Assembly: GCA_017883125.1 (NCBI GenBank)
Contig: JADGOD010000267.1
Coordinates: forward strand, 1 to 5,102
Length of the DNA stretch: 5,102 nucleotides
From: Acidimicrobiales bacterium
GTDB taxonomy: Bacteria; Actinomycetota; Acidimicrobiia; Acidimicrobiales; RAAP-2
Direction: 5' to 3'
Positions 1 to 4,693 of the stretch are shown here, piece by piece. The notes under the pieces were generated by a model that saw nothing but the letters and a program-made list of their open reading frames with translations, searched no databases and was not told where the DNA came from. Position numbers and translations under genes: made by a program. Each line of letters opens with the position of its first letter. Position 1 is the first letter of the stretch.

Positions 1-1
1 A

Positions 2-235
2 GCGCTGGATCTACTGAGGTACGAGAGATGGGCCGAGGGACCTAGCGCTCAGATCATGCACATCGGGCACTACGCCACGGAGCAGGTCAGTGTCATCGCC
101 CTGCACAAGGCCATCGCTGACAACAGGTTCCGACCTCGGGGCCGACACCATGAGATCTATCTCGGTGATCCTCGCACGGCAGCACCGGAGAAGCTCCGTA
201 CAATCCTTCGTCAGCCCGTTGAACCGGCATCGTGA
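2..235 (+). CDS. GyrI-like small-molecule-binding domain protein, C-terminal part (5' end outside window)
   Basis: Reading from base 2, 77 codons are open before a TGA at 233-235. There is no start codon for the family's N-terminus, so the gene enters from the left edge. Visible blocks are a 'YERWAEGPSAQIMHIGHY' segment, then 'LHKAIADNRFRPRG', then 'HHEIYLGDPRTAAPEKLRT' and a final 'ILRQPV'. This order and the HHEIYL-D-P-R…PEK-RT ending are those of stand-alone GyrI-like (SOUL/GyrI superfamily) proteins of actinobacteria, which end in nearly this way. The family binds small hydrophobic or cationic molecules; some members are hydrolases or effector-binding halves of MerR or AraC regulators. 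Whether this copy is stand-alone or fused to an upstream DNA-binding domain cannot be seen. It converges on the cupin remnant, with 139 bp between the two stops. The translation is intact, with no frameshift in the visible part. Confidence 0.82.
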   Translation, partial: ALDLLRYERWAEGPSAQIMHIGHYATEQVSVIALHKAIADNRFRPRGRHHEIYLGDPRTAAPEKLRTILRQPVEPAS

Positions 236-374
236 GGGCACGAGATCACGCCAGGTCCTGCCCCAGAATGCCGGGTCGGTGCGGCACCTAGCCCCCTCGG
301 GAGCCAGCTCTCTCGAAGAGGCTTCGTTCGGTCCCCCGATGGCAACGGCAGACGCGGAAAACCTTGGACGTGCC
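236..374. other. Convergent intergenic region
   Basis: This 139-bp spacer lies between the stop of the GyrI-like gene (+) and the stop of the cupin remnant (-). No reading frame here resembles a protein I know. A short hairpin (CGAAG-AGG-CTTCG, 314-326) is the only compact dyad. It has a 5-bp stem and no T-run on either side, so it is weak support for a terminator. Confidence 0.4.
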
Positions 375-718
375 TCACCCGGTCGGCGGCACCGTGCCGA
401 TCGCAACCACAGACATGACGCATCCCTCCGCTCCCGCCTTCCATCTGTGATCGACCCCGGTGATGACCACACAGTCCCCGGCACGCACCGAGACAATGGG
501 CTCCATCGCCAAGCACGATCTCTACGGAACCAGAGACAATCGTGTCGAAATCGACGGTGTCGGTGTGATGGACGGAGGCCTCGAATCCCGGCGGGCCGCG
601 ACGATGGTGGGCTCGTCATGGTCTTGAAGATGGTTTGAAAGAAGGGCTCATCCAATGATGGCGCATCCGTCACGCACGATCGTCCTTCGGAATCCGTACC
701 TGCAACGATTCGTCTCAT
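375..718 (-). pseudogene. Cupin-domain protein, frameshifted twice
   Basis: A single cupin can be read on the - strand only by changing frame twice. Frame one starts at the ATG 718-716 with 'MRRIVAGTDSEGRSCV' and runs through 'FFQTIFKTMTSP'. Between about 630 and 585 the reading moves one base to 'GFEASVHHTDTVDFDTIVSG', which is cupin motif 1 with its histidine pair, followed by 'SVEIVLGDG'. Between about 493 and 479 it moves one base again to 'AGDCVVITGVDHRWKAGAEG', which is cupin motif 2 with its histidine, and ends 'VAIGTVPPTG' at the TGA 377-375. Both motifs, the usual spacing and the AGD turn before motif 2 make the family assignment firm. Members are small metal-binding proteins, often of unknown substrate. 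It lies 97 bp downstream of the aldehyde dehydrogenase on the same strand. No strong Shine-Dalgarno precedes the ATG. Both shifts have the sense of one added base, so true decay and sequencing error are both possible. Confidence 0.78.
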
Positions 719-815
719 CGCCGACGGTCTATCACCCGACCAACTGCTGCTGACTCGTCGGGCTTCACCACACCGCGGTCTCGACGGCCAGCACGAGCTG
801 AAGAGCAGCGAGGCC

Positions 816-2252
816 CTATCTGATCGGGACTGCGATCGTCTTGCGCTCCAGGAACTCCTCGAGGCCCGTGATCCCCATCTCCCGACCGATCCCGGACTGC
901 TTGTAGCCACCGAAGGGCGCGTCGGGCCCGAACCACGCCCCTCCATTCACGCCCACCGTGCCGGTGCGGATCCTCTTGGCCACCGAGATCGCCCGCTCCT
1001 CGTCTTGGCCGTAGACCGCACCGGAGAGCCCGAAGATCGAATCGTTGGCGATCCGGACGGCATCGTCATCGTCATCGAACGCGATGACCGCGAGGACCGG
1101 TCCGAAGAGCTCCTCCTGTGCGACCTCGCTGTCGGGGTCCACCCCGGTCAGCAGCGTGGGCGTGTAGAAGAAGCCTGGGTCGATCCGCTCGCCGCCGGTC
1201 ACCAGGGTGGCGCCTGCGGCGATGGCCCGCTGGACCATGCCATCGACCTTGTCGCGCTGCTTCTCGCTGATGAGCGGCCCCATGGCGGTCTCTGGATCCT
1301 TGGGGTCTCCGACCTTCACTGCGGCCATGATGGCGGCGACCTTGCCGACGATCTCGTCGTGGTGCGATCGTGGCACCAGCAGGCGTGAGGTGATCGCGCA
1401 GCCCTGGCCTGCGTGCGAGCAGATGGTCATCGCCGCCACCATTGACGCCAGGTCGAAGTCGGCATCGTCCAGCACGATCAGCGCGGACTTGCCACCCAGC
1501 TCCAGGAAGACGCGCTTGATCGTGCCGCTCGCCGCTTCCATGATCCGGCGGCCGACGGGGGTCGAGCCGGTGAAGGTGATCATGTCGACGTCCGGGTGGC
1601 TGGTGAGCACCTCGCCGACCGAGACCTCGGAGGATGCCAGGACGTTGACCACGCCGGGCGGGATCTCCGTCTCGGATGCGATGAGCTCGCCCAGGAGGAG
1701 GGTCTGCAGCGGGGTGTCGGGAGCTGCCTTGAGCACCACGGTGCATCCCGCGGCGAGGGCGGGAGCCAGCTTGGCCAGGGCCAGCTGGGTCGGGTAGTTG
1801 TACGCGATGATGGCCGAGACGACCCCCGCCGGCTCCTTCTCCACCCAGCGGCGGTGCCGCTGGCCCCGGACCTCGGCGTCCGGCAGATCTTCCCTCAGGG
1901 GATGGCTCTCCAGCAGGCTGGCGTAGTAGGGGAGCAAGGCGATGGGATTCTCGACAGCGGGGCCGTTCGTCAGGTTGTACGTGTGGCCGGCCTCGGCGAT
2001 CGTCAGCTCCCGCAGCTCCTCCTTGTGCTTGGTCAGCGCGTCAGAGAGCTGGTGCAGGCAGCGGATGCGAAGCTCGACGTCGGTCGACCAGCTCGTGGTG
2101 TCGAAGGCGCGACGGGCGGCCAGGACGGCCGCCTCGGCGTGCTCCACCGTGGCGTCCGGCGCCAGCTCGACCAGTTCCCCGGTCGCCGGGTTGATGGTGG
2201 GAAAGGTACGCCCTGGGTCGACAAGCTGCCCATCGATGAGTAAATGCTTCAC
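816..2252 (-). CDS. NAD(P)+-dependent aldehyde dehydrogenase (CddD/AldA-like branch)
   Basis: Cytosolic oxidoreductase of the ALDH superfamily (PF00171), oxidising an aldehyde to its carboxylic acid; 478 residues, full family length. The start is GTG at 2252-2250 because GGAGGG (2264-2259) lies six bases upstream and the protein then begins 'KHLLIDGQLVDPGRTF', the normal N-terminus. A longer in-frame reading from 2333 adds 27 residues with no family likeness. Numbered from the GTG: oxyanion Asn152 in 'AYNYP', cofactor-site Lys175 in 'VVLKAAPDTP', 'FTGST' at 227-231, general base Glu251 in 'LELGGK', nucleophile Cys285 in 'HAGQGC', and Glu381/Phe383 in 'EELFGPV'. All catalytic residues are present. 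The 'HAGQGCAI', 'DDDDDAVRIANDS' and 'DAPFGGYKQSGIGREMG' blocks resemble the CddD/AldA-like branch (6-oxolauric acid dehydrogenase relatives), so long-chain or alicyclic aldehydes are plausible substrates; that is inference. Small oddities are YNYP for the common WNFP and KAAP for KPAP. The broken cupin follows it. Confidence 0.95.
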   Translation of the reverse strand: MKHLLIDGQLVDPGRTFPTINPATGELVELAPDATVEHAEAAVLAARRAFDTTSWSTDVELRIRCLHQLSDALTKHKEELRELTIAEAGHTYNLTNGPAVENPIALLPYYASLLESHPLREDLPDAEVRGQRHRRWVEKEPAGVVSAIIAYNYPTQLALAKLAPALAAGCTVVLKAAPDTPLQTLLLGELIASETEIPPGVVNVLASSEVSVGEVLTSHPDVDMITFTGSTPVGRRIMEAASGTIKRVFLELGGKSALIVLDDADFDLASMVAAMTICSHAGQGCAITSRLLVPRSHHDEIVGKVAAIMAAVKVGDPKDPETAMGPLISEKQRDKVDGMVQRAIAAGATLVTGGERIDPGFFYTPTLLTGVDPDSEVAQEELFGPVLAVIAFDDDDDAVRIANDSIFGLSGAVYGQDEERAISVAKRIRTGTVGVNGGAWFGPDAPFGGYKQSGIGREMGITGLEEFLERKTIAVPIR

Positions 2253-2258
2253 TTCATT

Positions 2259-2264
2259 CCCTCC
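2259..2264 (-). promoter_or_regulatory. Ribosome binding site of the aldehyde dehydrogenase
   Basis: GGAGGG on the - strand, six bases before the GTG at 2252-2250. It decides the start against the longer in-frame ATG at 2333, which would place this site inside the coding region. Confidence 0.8.
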
Positions 2265-2514
2265 GATCCGGTGGTCTCGAAGTCCACCATTCGCCAACTC
2301 TCCGAAGAAGTCTTCGCCGTGTTTCCAGGTCACGTGCCCCGGCCGACACCAAGGATCTTCGTCGCTGCTTCCCGGTTACCGGTGCCGGCCCTTCTCGAAG
2401 CACCGACCTGGAAAGTAACCCAGATGGGGAGACCCGTGCTCCAGTCCCTCCGGGGAGACCCGAATCACCAATTCACGTGAAGGACCCACTCGTGCGAGCA
2501 GGGTCACGATCACG
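2265..2514. other. Upstream region of the aldehyde dehydrogenase; no gene seen
   Basis: About 250 bp between the ribosome binding site of the dehydrogenase and the hairpin at the end of the membrane-protein gene. It must hold the dehydrogenase promoter if that gene is transcribed on its own, but I see no clear -35/-10 pair. It contains a 6-2-6 dyad (CGAAGA-AG-TCTTCG, 2303-2316) about 40 bp upstream of the ribosome binding site, a CACGTG core at 2331-2336 and a 10-bp palindrome TTCACGTGAA at 2472-2481. Each is short enough to occur by chance. A + strand frame from 2244 has no Shine-Dalgarno and no family likeness, so I do not call it. Confidence 0.4.
2303..2316. promoter_or_regulatory. Possible operator dyad upstream of the aldehyde dehydrogenase
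   Basis: Perfect inverted repeat CGAAGA-AG-TCTTCG placed about 40 bp before the ribosome binding site, where a repressor could act. Roughly one dyad of this size is expected by chance in a window of this length, and no regulator gene is visible beside it, so this is only a candidate. Confidence 0.2.
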
Positions 2515-2552
2515 TCGAGACCCAAGGGGGCTCCTATCCTCTTGGGTCTCGA
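2515..2552 (-). terminator. Hairpin with 12-bp perfect arms at the end of the membrane-protein gene
   Basis: TCGAGACCCAAG (2515-2526) and CTTGGGTCTCGA (2541-2552) are exact reverse complements around a 14-base loop, and the loop bases can add up to four more pairs, two of them G-U. The stop codon (2536-2534) of the membrane-protein gene lies in the loop, so the first arm on the - strand is the last coding sequence. No T-run follows on the - strand, so if it stops transcription it is of the U-poor type often proposed for actinobacteria. It could instead protect an mRNA 3' end or act for read-through from either strand. Confidence 0.6.
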
Positions 2553-2998
2553 TGGCCGAGCTCCTGGCCTGTCCCACGGGACCCACGTATCCCGTACCTG
2601 ATCGCAACGAAGATCAAGAGGATGCCGACAACGAAGACACCCAGCGCGGCGGCTGGTCCGTTCACGTAGCGCCCGAGGATGTCCCCCAGGAACGCCAAGA
2701 ACCCGAGGACACCCTCGACGACCATCGGAGGGCGCTTGAGCGCCAGACCCGAACCCACGGCGGCGGCTCCGGTGGCCGCCCCCAAGGCCAGTCCGAATCC
2801 GGCATGCGAGCTCGCGATCGTCACGGCCCCCCATAATGTGCCGAACTCCACGACAATCAGCGCCACCAGCTCCGGATGGAGCACCTTGTGCCACCCGAGG
2901 AGCCCGAGGGTGAGCGCAGCACACCACAAGACAGCACCCAGCTCGGTTGCCGTCAGAGAGAGGTGGGCGACCAGACCCAGCCCTGAACGTCCTACCAA
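2534..2998 (-). CDS. Small polytopic membrane protein of unknown function
   Basis: 154 residues from a TTG at 2998. I do not recognise the family. About four to five hydrophobic segments can be seen: residues ~18-36 ('LWCAALTLGLLGW'), ~42-62 ('ELVALIVVEFGTLWGAV'), ~66-87 (small residues, 'GFGLALGAATGAAAVG'), ~93-109 ('VVEGVLGFLAFLGDI') and ~114-134 ('AAALGVFVVGILLIFVAIRYG'), then a charged cytoplasm-like tail. Acidic residues lie in or beside membrane segments (Glu19, Glu43, Glu51, Glu95, Asp106). The TTG start is doubtful because no Shine-Dalgarno precedes it. A GGAGGG at 3045-3040 precedes an ATG at 3035 in another frame, whose reading 'MEAETRSACLQRLGRTFRAG' would join this frame smoothly after a one-base shift near 2980. 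The gene may therefore start at 3035 with a frameshift in the sequence. The long hydrophobic run makes a real gene likely; neighbours give no function. Confidence 0.6.
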   Translation of the reverse strand: MVGRSGLGLVAHLSLTATELGAVLWCAALTLGLLGWHKVLHPELVALIVVEFGTLWGAVTIASSHAGFGLALGAATGAAAVGSGLALKRPPMVVEGVLGFLAFLGDILGRYVNGPAAALGVFVVGILLIFVAIRYGIRGSRGTGQELGHRDPRG

Positions 2999-3039
2999 GT
3001 CGCTGCAGGCACGCAGATCTGGTCTCAGCCTCCATCACG

Positions 3040-3045
3040 CCCTCC
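3040..3045 (-). promoter_or_regulatory. Ribosome binding site pointing to an ATG at 3035 for the membrane protein
   Basis: GGAGGG on the - strand, four bases before the ATG 3035-3033. The reading from that ATG is in a different frame from the hydrophobic protein at 2534-2998, so this site suggests that the true N-terminus lies here and that one extra base separates it from the rest of the gene. Confidence 0.4.
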
Positions 3046-3180
3046 AGTTGATCCTGCGCTGATTCCATCGTCCCACCCAGAGACGGAGGTCCCTCCGCTC
3101 TCGGTTGCGGACGATGGACGCTTCGAAGCCGCTGGCAGAGATCCCGAGAGCCTCCCGGACTGCGGGGTACCCCGGCTCGG

Positions 3181-3633
3181 TCAGCCGAAGATCACTTCCC
3201 GGCGGGCCAACTTCCAGCCCTGGGGAGTCCGGACGAAGGTATTGCGGTACTCGCCCATGAGTGTGAGCACCGGTGCGCTCGACCTGGTGTTCGTGTAGTA
3301 CTGCCAGTAGCAGCGGGCCATTGCCCTGTCGCTGGTGTCGAAGGTCACCACCAGAGTCGATACCAGGTGCATCGTGTTGGTGCCGGGTCCCTGGAGGCCC
3401 TCGGCTCGCCGTGCCATGATGCCCTCGAGGATCTCCGAATGACCGTTGCGCTCCTGGGTGCTCAGGACGCTGCTGTCGGAGAGCACCGCCCAGGTGGCGT
3501 CATCGGTGAGAAGCGCCAGATACCTGTCGAGCTCGTCATCCGATGCCGTGTCGGCCAGCTGTGTGAGCTCAGCGACGACGTTGCGAATCTCCAGCTCATC
3601 GACAAGCCGTCGTTGCACGTCAGGGTCAAGCAC
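3181..3633 (-). CDS. SnoaL-like (NTF2-fold) protein, SnoaL_4 type
   Basis: 150 residues from the GTG at 3633-3631, chosen because GGGAG (3643-3639) lies five bases upstream; the GTG directly before it (3636) and an ATG at 3735 are alternatives that add residues without family likeness. The N-terminal helices 'IRNVVAELTQLADTASDDEL' and 'YLALLTDDATWAV' carry the Asp44/Asp45 block of the fold, 'TNTMHLVSTLVVTF' (85-98) is the central strand with His89, 'RCYWQYY' (107-113) is the next strand, and 'GEYRNTFVRTPQGWKLARREV' (127-147) is the closing strand pair. This pattern is that of small-subunit-like or SnoaL-like proteins (PF13577), which bind hydrophobic ligands in a cone-shaped pocket and act as dehydratases, isomerases or cyclases, or as dioxygenase beta-subunit relatives. 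No dioxygenase alpha subunit is visible, so an independent enzyme is more likely. It lies 182 bp upstream of the membrane-protein gene on the same strand. Confidence 0.88.
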   Translation of the reverse strand: MLDPDVQRRLVDELEIRNVVAELTQLADTASDDELDRYLALLTDDATWAVLSDSSVLSTQERNGHSEILEGIMARRAEGLQGPGTNTMHLVSTLVVTFDTSDRAMARCYWQYYTNTRSSAPVLTLMGEYRNTFVRTPQGWKLARREVIFG

Positions 3634-3638
3634 CACGT

Positions 3639-3643
3639 CTCCC
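3639..3643 (-). promoter_or_regulatory. Ribosome binding site of the SnoaL-like gene
   Basis: GGGAG on the - strand, five bases before the GTG 3633-3631; it supports the short form of the protein over the reading that starts at 3735. Confidence 0.6.
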
Positions 3644-3661
3644 AAAGCCACTCGCAGGGCA

Positions 3662-3675
3662 CCGATCTTGATCGG
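3662..3675. promoter_or_regulatory. Possible operator dyad upstream of the SnoaL-like gene
   Basis: CCGATC-TT-GATCGG, a perfect 6-2-6 inverted repeat 18 bp upstream of the ribosome binding site. It has the geometry, but not the sequence, of the dyad before the aldehyde dehydrogenase. A dyad of this size is expected about once by chance in such a window. Confidence 0.18.
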
Positions 3676-3755
3676 GAAGATCGACCCAGGTCGCTCTGCC
3701 GGTCCGTTCGACAGCTCCGACCATCCGGCTGGCAACCCGGCCGTGCCCCTGTAGT

Positions 3756-3781
3756 TCCCGCGACCCTATGCCTTCGCGGGA
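3756..3781. terminator. Hairpin between the two NTF2-fold genes
   Basis: TCCCGCGA (3756-3763) and TCGCGGGA (3774-3781) form an 8-bp GC-rich stem with a 10-base loop, about 155 bp past the stop of the upstream - strand gene and 120 bp before the next start. No T-run follows. A U-poor terminator or an operator would both fit; stems of this size can occur by chance. Confidence 0.3.
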
Positions 3782-3936
3782 GGGAGTCGTCGTGGAGCAA
3801 CGAGGCGGCACTGGTCACTCTCCGCGTTGGCTCGCGCTGGTTCCACCGAAGCGCTGTTCACAAGACTGCCTTACCTCCCGGACACGGCGCGGGCAGACGC
3901 GGACGAGCGCGATGGGGGGCCGCCCCTCTCTACGCT

Positions 3937-4455
3937 CTAGATGTGGACCGACTCGAGTGTCGGGTCGAGGATCTTCCGAGCGCTCTCCGGACCGCAGACC
4001 GGAAGTCCGGTGGGGTCGAGGAGGCCCACCTGGACGAGGACGCTGGCCTGATCCCAGTAGATGTGCTCGTGGGTGACGAGGCCATCGTCGACCTTGACGA
4101 CGACGAGCCCGATCTCGACCGGGCGATCGGTCGGGGCGACACCCGGGAGCATCCAATCAATCTCGGTGGTGTGCGTGAAGCGCACGATCAGCTCCTCGAC
4201 GATCTGGTCATGACCGACGGTCCGGGAGACGTTGACGACCTCGATGTCGGGTGGGAAGAACTTGCCGACGAGATGCTCTGCGTAGAACGTGCGGACGGCG
4301 TCGCGACCAGATCCGCCGGCCATGACCGGTACGTGGTTGAGATGCGGATCGGGACCCATCGTCGCCATCGTTGTCTCGAGGTCACCGGTCATCTCGGCGT
4401 CCATGTGTGTGGCGAAGAGATCCTCCATCATCTGCTGGGTCGAAGCTGTGGTCAT
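3937..4455 (-). CDS. NTF2-fold protein of the carboxymethylenebutenolidase-associated / ester-cyclase type
   Basis: 172 residues from the ATG at 4455-4453. GGAGG (4466-4462) lies six bases upstream; another ATG (4461) touches that site and is less likely. The protein opens 'MTTASTQQMMEDLF', then 'HMDAEMTGDLETTMATMGPD' (helix and turn), 'HLNHVPVMAGGSGRDAVRTF' (38-57), 'EHLVGKFFPPDIEVVNVSRTV' (60-80), 'VRFTHTTEIDWMLPGVAPT' (91-109), and 'HEHIYWDQASVLVQVGLLDP' (129-148). These blocks, above all FTHT…MDWMLPG-like and HEHIYWDQASVL-Q-GLL, mark a distinct family of SnoaL-like proteins found alone or fused to dienelactone-hydrolase domains in actinobacteria and fungi. The substrate is unknown; histidines and acids line the predicted pocket. 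The frame is open upstream of the ATG into the sigma-factor remnant, but the ribosome binding site supports a separate protein. Confidence 0.88.
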   Translation of the reverse strand: MTTASTQQMMEDLFATHMDAEMTGDLETTMATMGPDPHLNHVPVMAGGSGRDAVRTFYAEHLVGKFFPPDIEVVNVSRTVGHDQIVEELIVRFTHTTEIDWMLPGVAPTDRPVEIGLVVVKVDDGLVTHEHIYWDQASVLVQVGLLDPTGLPVCGPESARKILDPTLESVHI

Positions 4456-4461
4456 GGGCAT

Positions 4462-4466
4462 CCTCC
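4462..4466 (-). promoter_or_regulatory. Ribosome binding site of the second NTF2-fold gene
   Basis: GGAGG on the - strand, six bases before the ATG 4455-4453. It fixes the start downstream of the in-frame sigma-factor remnant. Confidence 0.75.
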
Positions 4467-4503
4467 ATCTCGTTGGGTGATCAGCACTCTGCCACGTACC
4501 GAG

Positions 4504-4623
4504 GGGAATTGCCCGTGTCATCCAGCGTTGCGCGATCGCCCCGATCGCACATCCGCAGACTTCAGAAGCCTCTTCATCGCTGAGGCCGATCACTTGGGTG
4601 AGAACGAACGCCTCGCGTCGCTC
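4504..4623 (-). pseudogene. ECF sigma factor remnant, region 4 only
   Basis: The - strand frame reads 'ERREAFVLTQVIGLSDEEAS' and then 'EVCGCAIGAIAQRW'. The first block is nearly the consensus of sigma-70 region 4 in ECF sigma factors (REAFVLTQ-x-GLS-x-EAA-EVCGC-P-x-G-T-x-R-S-R). Nothing of region 2 remains: the frame meets a TGA eight codons further upstream (4644-4642) inside what looks like an IS end. The recognition helix is altered (P to A, T to A, R to A, S to Q), and no run of arginines typical of the C-terminus follows, so it could not work as a promoter-recognition domain. In a whole ECF sigma factor this part binds the -35 element. The likely history is truncation by the IS3-family element to its right followed by decay. 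It is in frame with the NTF2-fold gene, which recalls sigma factors with a C-terminal SnoaL-like domain, but that gene has its own start. Confidence 0.68.
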
Positions 4624-4625
4624 AT

Positions 4626-4650
4626 TGAAGCGCCCCGGGTTTCATAGAGA
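4626..4650. repeat. Putative terminal inverted repeat of the IS3-family element
   Basis: Starts TGAAGCGCCCCGGGTTT and continues to about 4650. The 5' TGA and the GCGCCCCGGG core match the usual style of IS3-family ends. The partner repeat is outside the window, so this call rests on likeness and on the position where the sigma-factor remnant ends. Confidence 0.5.
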
Positions 4651-4693
4651 CCCTGACCTGCCCCTGAGTTCTTTACCTTCTCTGGTCTTGAGA

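Larger units (their letters stand above)
3634..3936. other. Intergenic region between the two NTF2-fold genes
   Basis: 303 bp between the GTG of the SnoaL-like gene and the stop of the second NTF2-fold gene. It holds the ribosome binding site at 3639-3643, the dyad at 3662-3675, the hairpin at 3756-3781, and, just after the stop of the upstream gene, a GC-rich GGGG-CGG-CCCC stem on the - strand (3926-3916) that may help end its transcript. I see no confident promoter and no reading frame with family likeness; the long frames in this stretch are G/C-driven shadows. Confidence 0.4.

Noticed and set aside
90..638. A 182-codon + strand frame
   Set aside because: It overlaps the intact GyrI-like frame and the cupin remnant and has no family likeness.
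11..946. A 311-codon - strand frame across the left 900 bp
   Set aside because: Most of it is rich in arginine and serine, as a G/C-driven shadow would be; it overlaps the end of the dehydrogenase. Only its middle part (about 718-590) is meaningful, as the N-terminus of the broken cupin.
1061..1078. CATCGT hexamer repeat and five aspartates in the dehydrogenase
   Set aside because: The poly-Asp stretch is a normal feature of this dehydrogenase branch, and the repeat follows from its codons.
1596..2243. A 215-codon + strand frame inside the dehydrogenase
   Set aside because: It is antisense to a complete enzyme with all catalytic motifs; glutamine/glycine-rich composition is that of a shadow.
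2244..2480. A 78-codon + strand frame in the dehydrogenase upstream region
   Set aside because: No Shine-Dalgarno precedes it, it starts opposite the dehydrogenase start, and it matches nothing I know.
2376..3068. A 230-codon - strand frame over the membrane-protein gene
   Set aside because: Beyond its first 20-30 residues it is cysteine/arginine-rich shadow of the hydrophobic frame; only the N-terminus may be real.
3164..3173. GGGGTACCCC palindrome just past the SnoaL-like stop
   Set aside because: There is no loop for an RNA hairpin and no T-run; it is short and GC-rich enough for chance.
4532..4548. A 7-3-7 inverted repeat GCGATCG-CCC-CGATCGC inside the sigma remnant
   Set aside because: Repeats of this size are expected several times by chance in such a window, and it lies in former coding sequence.
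3367..4647. A 426-codon + strand frame antisense to both NTF2-fold genes
   Set aside because: It mirrors two well-supported genes on the other strand; high GC makes long antisense frames common, and it has no recognisable domain.
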